Shown: piece by piece, positions 5,371-6,231 of the stretch
Numbering within the stretch: the first letter of the stretch is position 1
How the letters are laid out: every line of letters starts with the position of its first letter
NCBI GenBank assembly: GCA_900555765.1
Contig: USMA01000062.1
Location: forward strand, 1 to 6,231
Length of the DNA stretch: 6,231 nucleotides
Reading direction: 5' to 3'
Source of the DNA: an uncultured Collinsella sp.
GTDB lineage: Bacteria; Actinomycetota; Coriobacteriia; Coriobacteriales; Coriobacteriaceae
Notes under the pieces: model-generated
Seen by the model: the letters and a program-made list of their open reading frames with translations, nothing else
What the model was told of the DNA's origin: nothing
Database searches by the model: none
Position numbers and translations under genes: made by a program

Positions 5371-5376
5371 TCCTTT
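5371..5376 (-). promoter_or_regulatory. Ribosome binding site of the PASTA-like membrane protein gene
   Basis: On the - strand AAAGGA, within GGAAAGGAA, lies 8 bases before the ATG at 5360-5362 and supports that start. Confidence 0.65.
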
Positions 5377-5394
5377 CCGTCGCGCGTGAGCCTC

Positions 5395-5422
5395 AAGTTA
5401 TCCATGCATTCTACCCGCGCAA
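5395..5422 (-). promoter_or_regulatory. Possible promoter of the PASTA-like membrane protein gene
   Basis: On the - strand TAGAAT (complement of 5408-5413) matches five of six bases of the -10 consensus but has no good -35. Alternatively TTGCGC (complement of 5417-5422) and TAACTT (complement of 5395-5400) are 16 bases apart. Since a terminator follows the ligase gene upstream, this gene needs its own promoter, and this is the most A/T-rich part of the gap. Exact elements are uncertain. Confidence 0.3.
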
Positions 5423-5482
5423 AAGCCTATGATGGGCAGAGTCCGTCGGTATCTACAAGACATGCGCGGGCCTAAGGATCAA

Positions 5483-5517
5483 AAGGCCCCGCCGGGCCTT
5501 GGTAGGCGCGACGGGGC
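5483..5517 (-). terminator. fhs: Terminator of the formate-tetrahydrofolate ligase gene
   Basis: On the - strand AAGGCCC and GGGCCTT (5483-5500) form a perfect 7-bp stem with a 4-base loop, followed by TTGATCC so that the run reads CCTTTTGA. An alternative, wider pairing joins GCCCCG (5486-5491) with CGGGGC (5512-5517) and would end at the same T-run. Either form lies 26-43 bases past the ligase stop and should separate it from the next - strand gene. Confidence 0.75.
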
Positions 5518-5542
5518 GTGCAAGCGGCTATGAGCAGCGAGC

Positions 5543-6231
5543 TTAGAACAGGCCGGTGATGTTGCCGTCGTTGTCGACGTCGATGTTTTCGGCCGCGGGG
5601 ATCTTGGGCAGGCCCGGCATGGTCAGAACGCTGCCAGTCAGTGCGACCACAAAGTGGGCACCGGCGGAAACCTTGAGCTCACGCACCGTGATGCGGAAGT
5701 TCTCGGGAGCGCCCAGGGCCTTGGCGTTGTCGCTAAAGCTGTACTGCGTCTTGGCGACGCACACCGGCAGGTTGCCAAAGCCGTTCTCGCGCAGCTCGGC
5801 GAGCTGGCGCTTGGCGGCCGGCGTAAAGTCGACGCCGTCGGCGCGGTAGACCTTGGTGGCAATGGCCTCGAGAGCGTCGGCCACATCGGCACCGTCCTCA
5901 TAGGCAAACTTAAACTCACTCGGCTGCTCAATCAGACGCATGACCTCATCGGCAAGCTCGAGCGCGCCCTCGCCGCCCTTGGCCCAGACCTCAGAAAGCT
6001 TAACGTTGACGCCGAGCTTCTGGCACTCGGACTCGATGAGCGCAAGCTCGGCCTCGGTGTCCGTCGGGAAGCGGTTGATGGCGACCACGCAGGGCAGACC
6101 ATAAACGTTCTGGATGTTGTCGACGTGACGCAGCAGGTTGGGCATGCCAGCCTTGAGTGCCTCGAGGTTCTCCTCGTTGAGGTCGGCTTTGGCGACGCCG
6201 CCGTTGTACTTAAGCGCACGAGCGGTCGCGA
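5543..6231 (-). CDS. fhs: Formate-tetrahydrofolate ligase, C-terminal part (runs off the window)
   Basis: This is the last 228 residues of formate-tetrahydrofolate ligase, which uses ATP to join formate to tetrahydrofolate, giving 10-formyltetrahydrofolate in the cytoplasm for purine and formyl-methionine synthesis and, in anaerobes, one-carbon or acetogenic flux. The full enzyme is usually about 550-560 residues, so the N-terminal half with the ATP-binding P-loop lies beyond 6231. Recognisable family stretches, numbered within the fragment, are ATARALKYNGGVAK at the cut edge (1-14), VVAINRFPTDTEAE (48-61), WAKGGEGALELA (about 87-98), and the signature C-terminus FVVALTGSVLTMPGLPKIPAA ending in IDVDNDGNITGLF. 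The frame is open from the edge to the TAA (complement of 5543-5545), with no internal damage. The ATG at 6143-6145 is internal, not the start. It is followed by its own terminator and seems transcribed separately from the gene downstream. Confidence 0.97.
   Translation of the reverse strand, partial: ATARALKYNGGVAKADLNEENLEALKAGMPNLLRHVDNIQNVYGLPCVVAINRFPTDTEAELALIESECQKLGVNVKLSEVWAKGGEGALELADEVMRLIEQPSEFKFAYEDGADVADALEAIATKVYRADGVDFTPAAKRQLAELRENGFGNLPVCVAKTQYSFSDNAKALGAPENFRITVRELKVSAGAHFVVALTGSVLTMPGLPKIPAAENIDVDNDGNITGLF

Overview
The window looks like a piece of a chromosome from a high-GC gut actinobacterium of the class Coriobacteriia, most likely Collinsella or a close relative. This is inferred from strong G/C preference at third codon positions, Asp/Ala/Gly-rich proteins, a bacterial formate-tetrahydrofolate ligase, and a tyrosine- and proline-rich membrane protein style common in that class. 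No rRNA or other taxonomic marker is present, so the assignment is tentative.

Layout from left to right. Positions 1-148 hold no gene, only a possible weak promoter and an odd 37-base element with inverted ends at the very edge. A stand-alone YhcG/DUF1016-type PDDEXK nuclease gene (149-1201, +) follows; its 5' part looks less G/C-rich than the rest of the window, as expected for an accessory or defence-linked gene. Positions 1202-1625 have no intact gene. They hold two start-less, protein-like tails that run toward each other (one per strand) and meet at a perfect hairpin at 1381-1406, then a second hairpin at 1487-1519 with a T-rich tail that looks like a + strand terminator. The nuclease may therefore sit at a site where older genes were cut back.

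Next is a cytoplasmic protein of unknown function with two four-cysteine zinc ribbons (1626-2963, -), divergent from a cation diffusion facilitator (CDF) metal exporter (3182-4363, +). Their shared 218-base control region contains two 19-bp dyads. The exporter converges, with a 12-base gap, on a single-pass membrane protein (4376-5362, -). That protein has a long disordered cytoplasmic N-terminus with repeated T-x-V-M/V motifs, one PASTA-like external domain, and a C-terminal tail built of 7-residue repeats encoded by a 21-bp tandem repeat. Last is the C-terminal 228 residues of formate-tetrahydrofolate ligase (5543 to beyond 6231, -), followed by its own terminator hairpin.

The genes do not form one operon or one pathway. 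The clearest functional coupling is the divergent pair of zinc-ribbon protein and metal exporter, which could share regulation. The remainder is one housekeeping one-carbon enzyme, one cell-envelope protein and one accessory nuclease. I do not see a complete new multi-gene system. The items most worth a second look are the gene debris beside the nuclease, the PASTA-like protein without a kinase, and the zinc-ribbon/exporter intergenic region.
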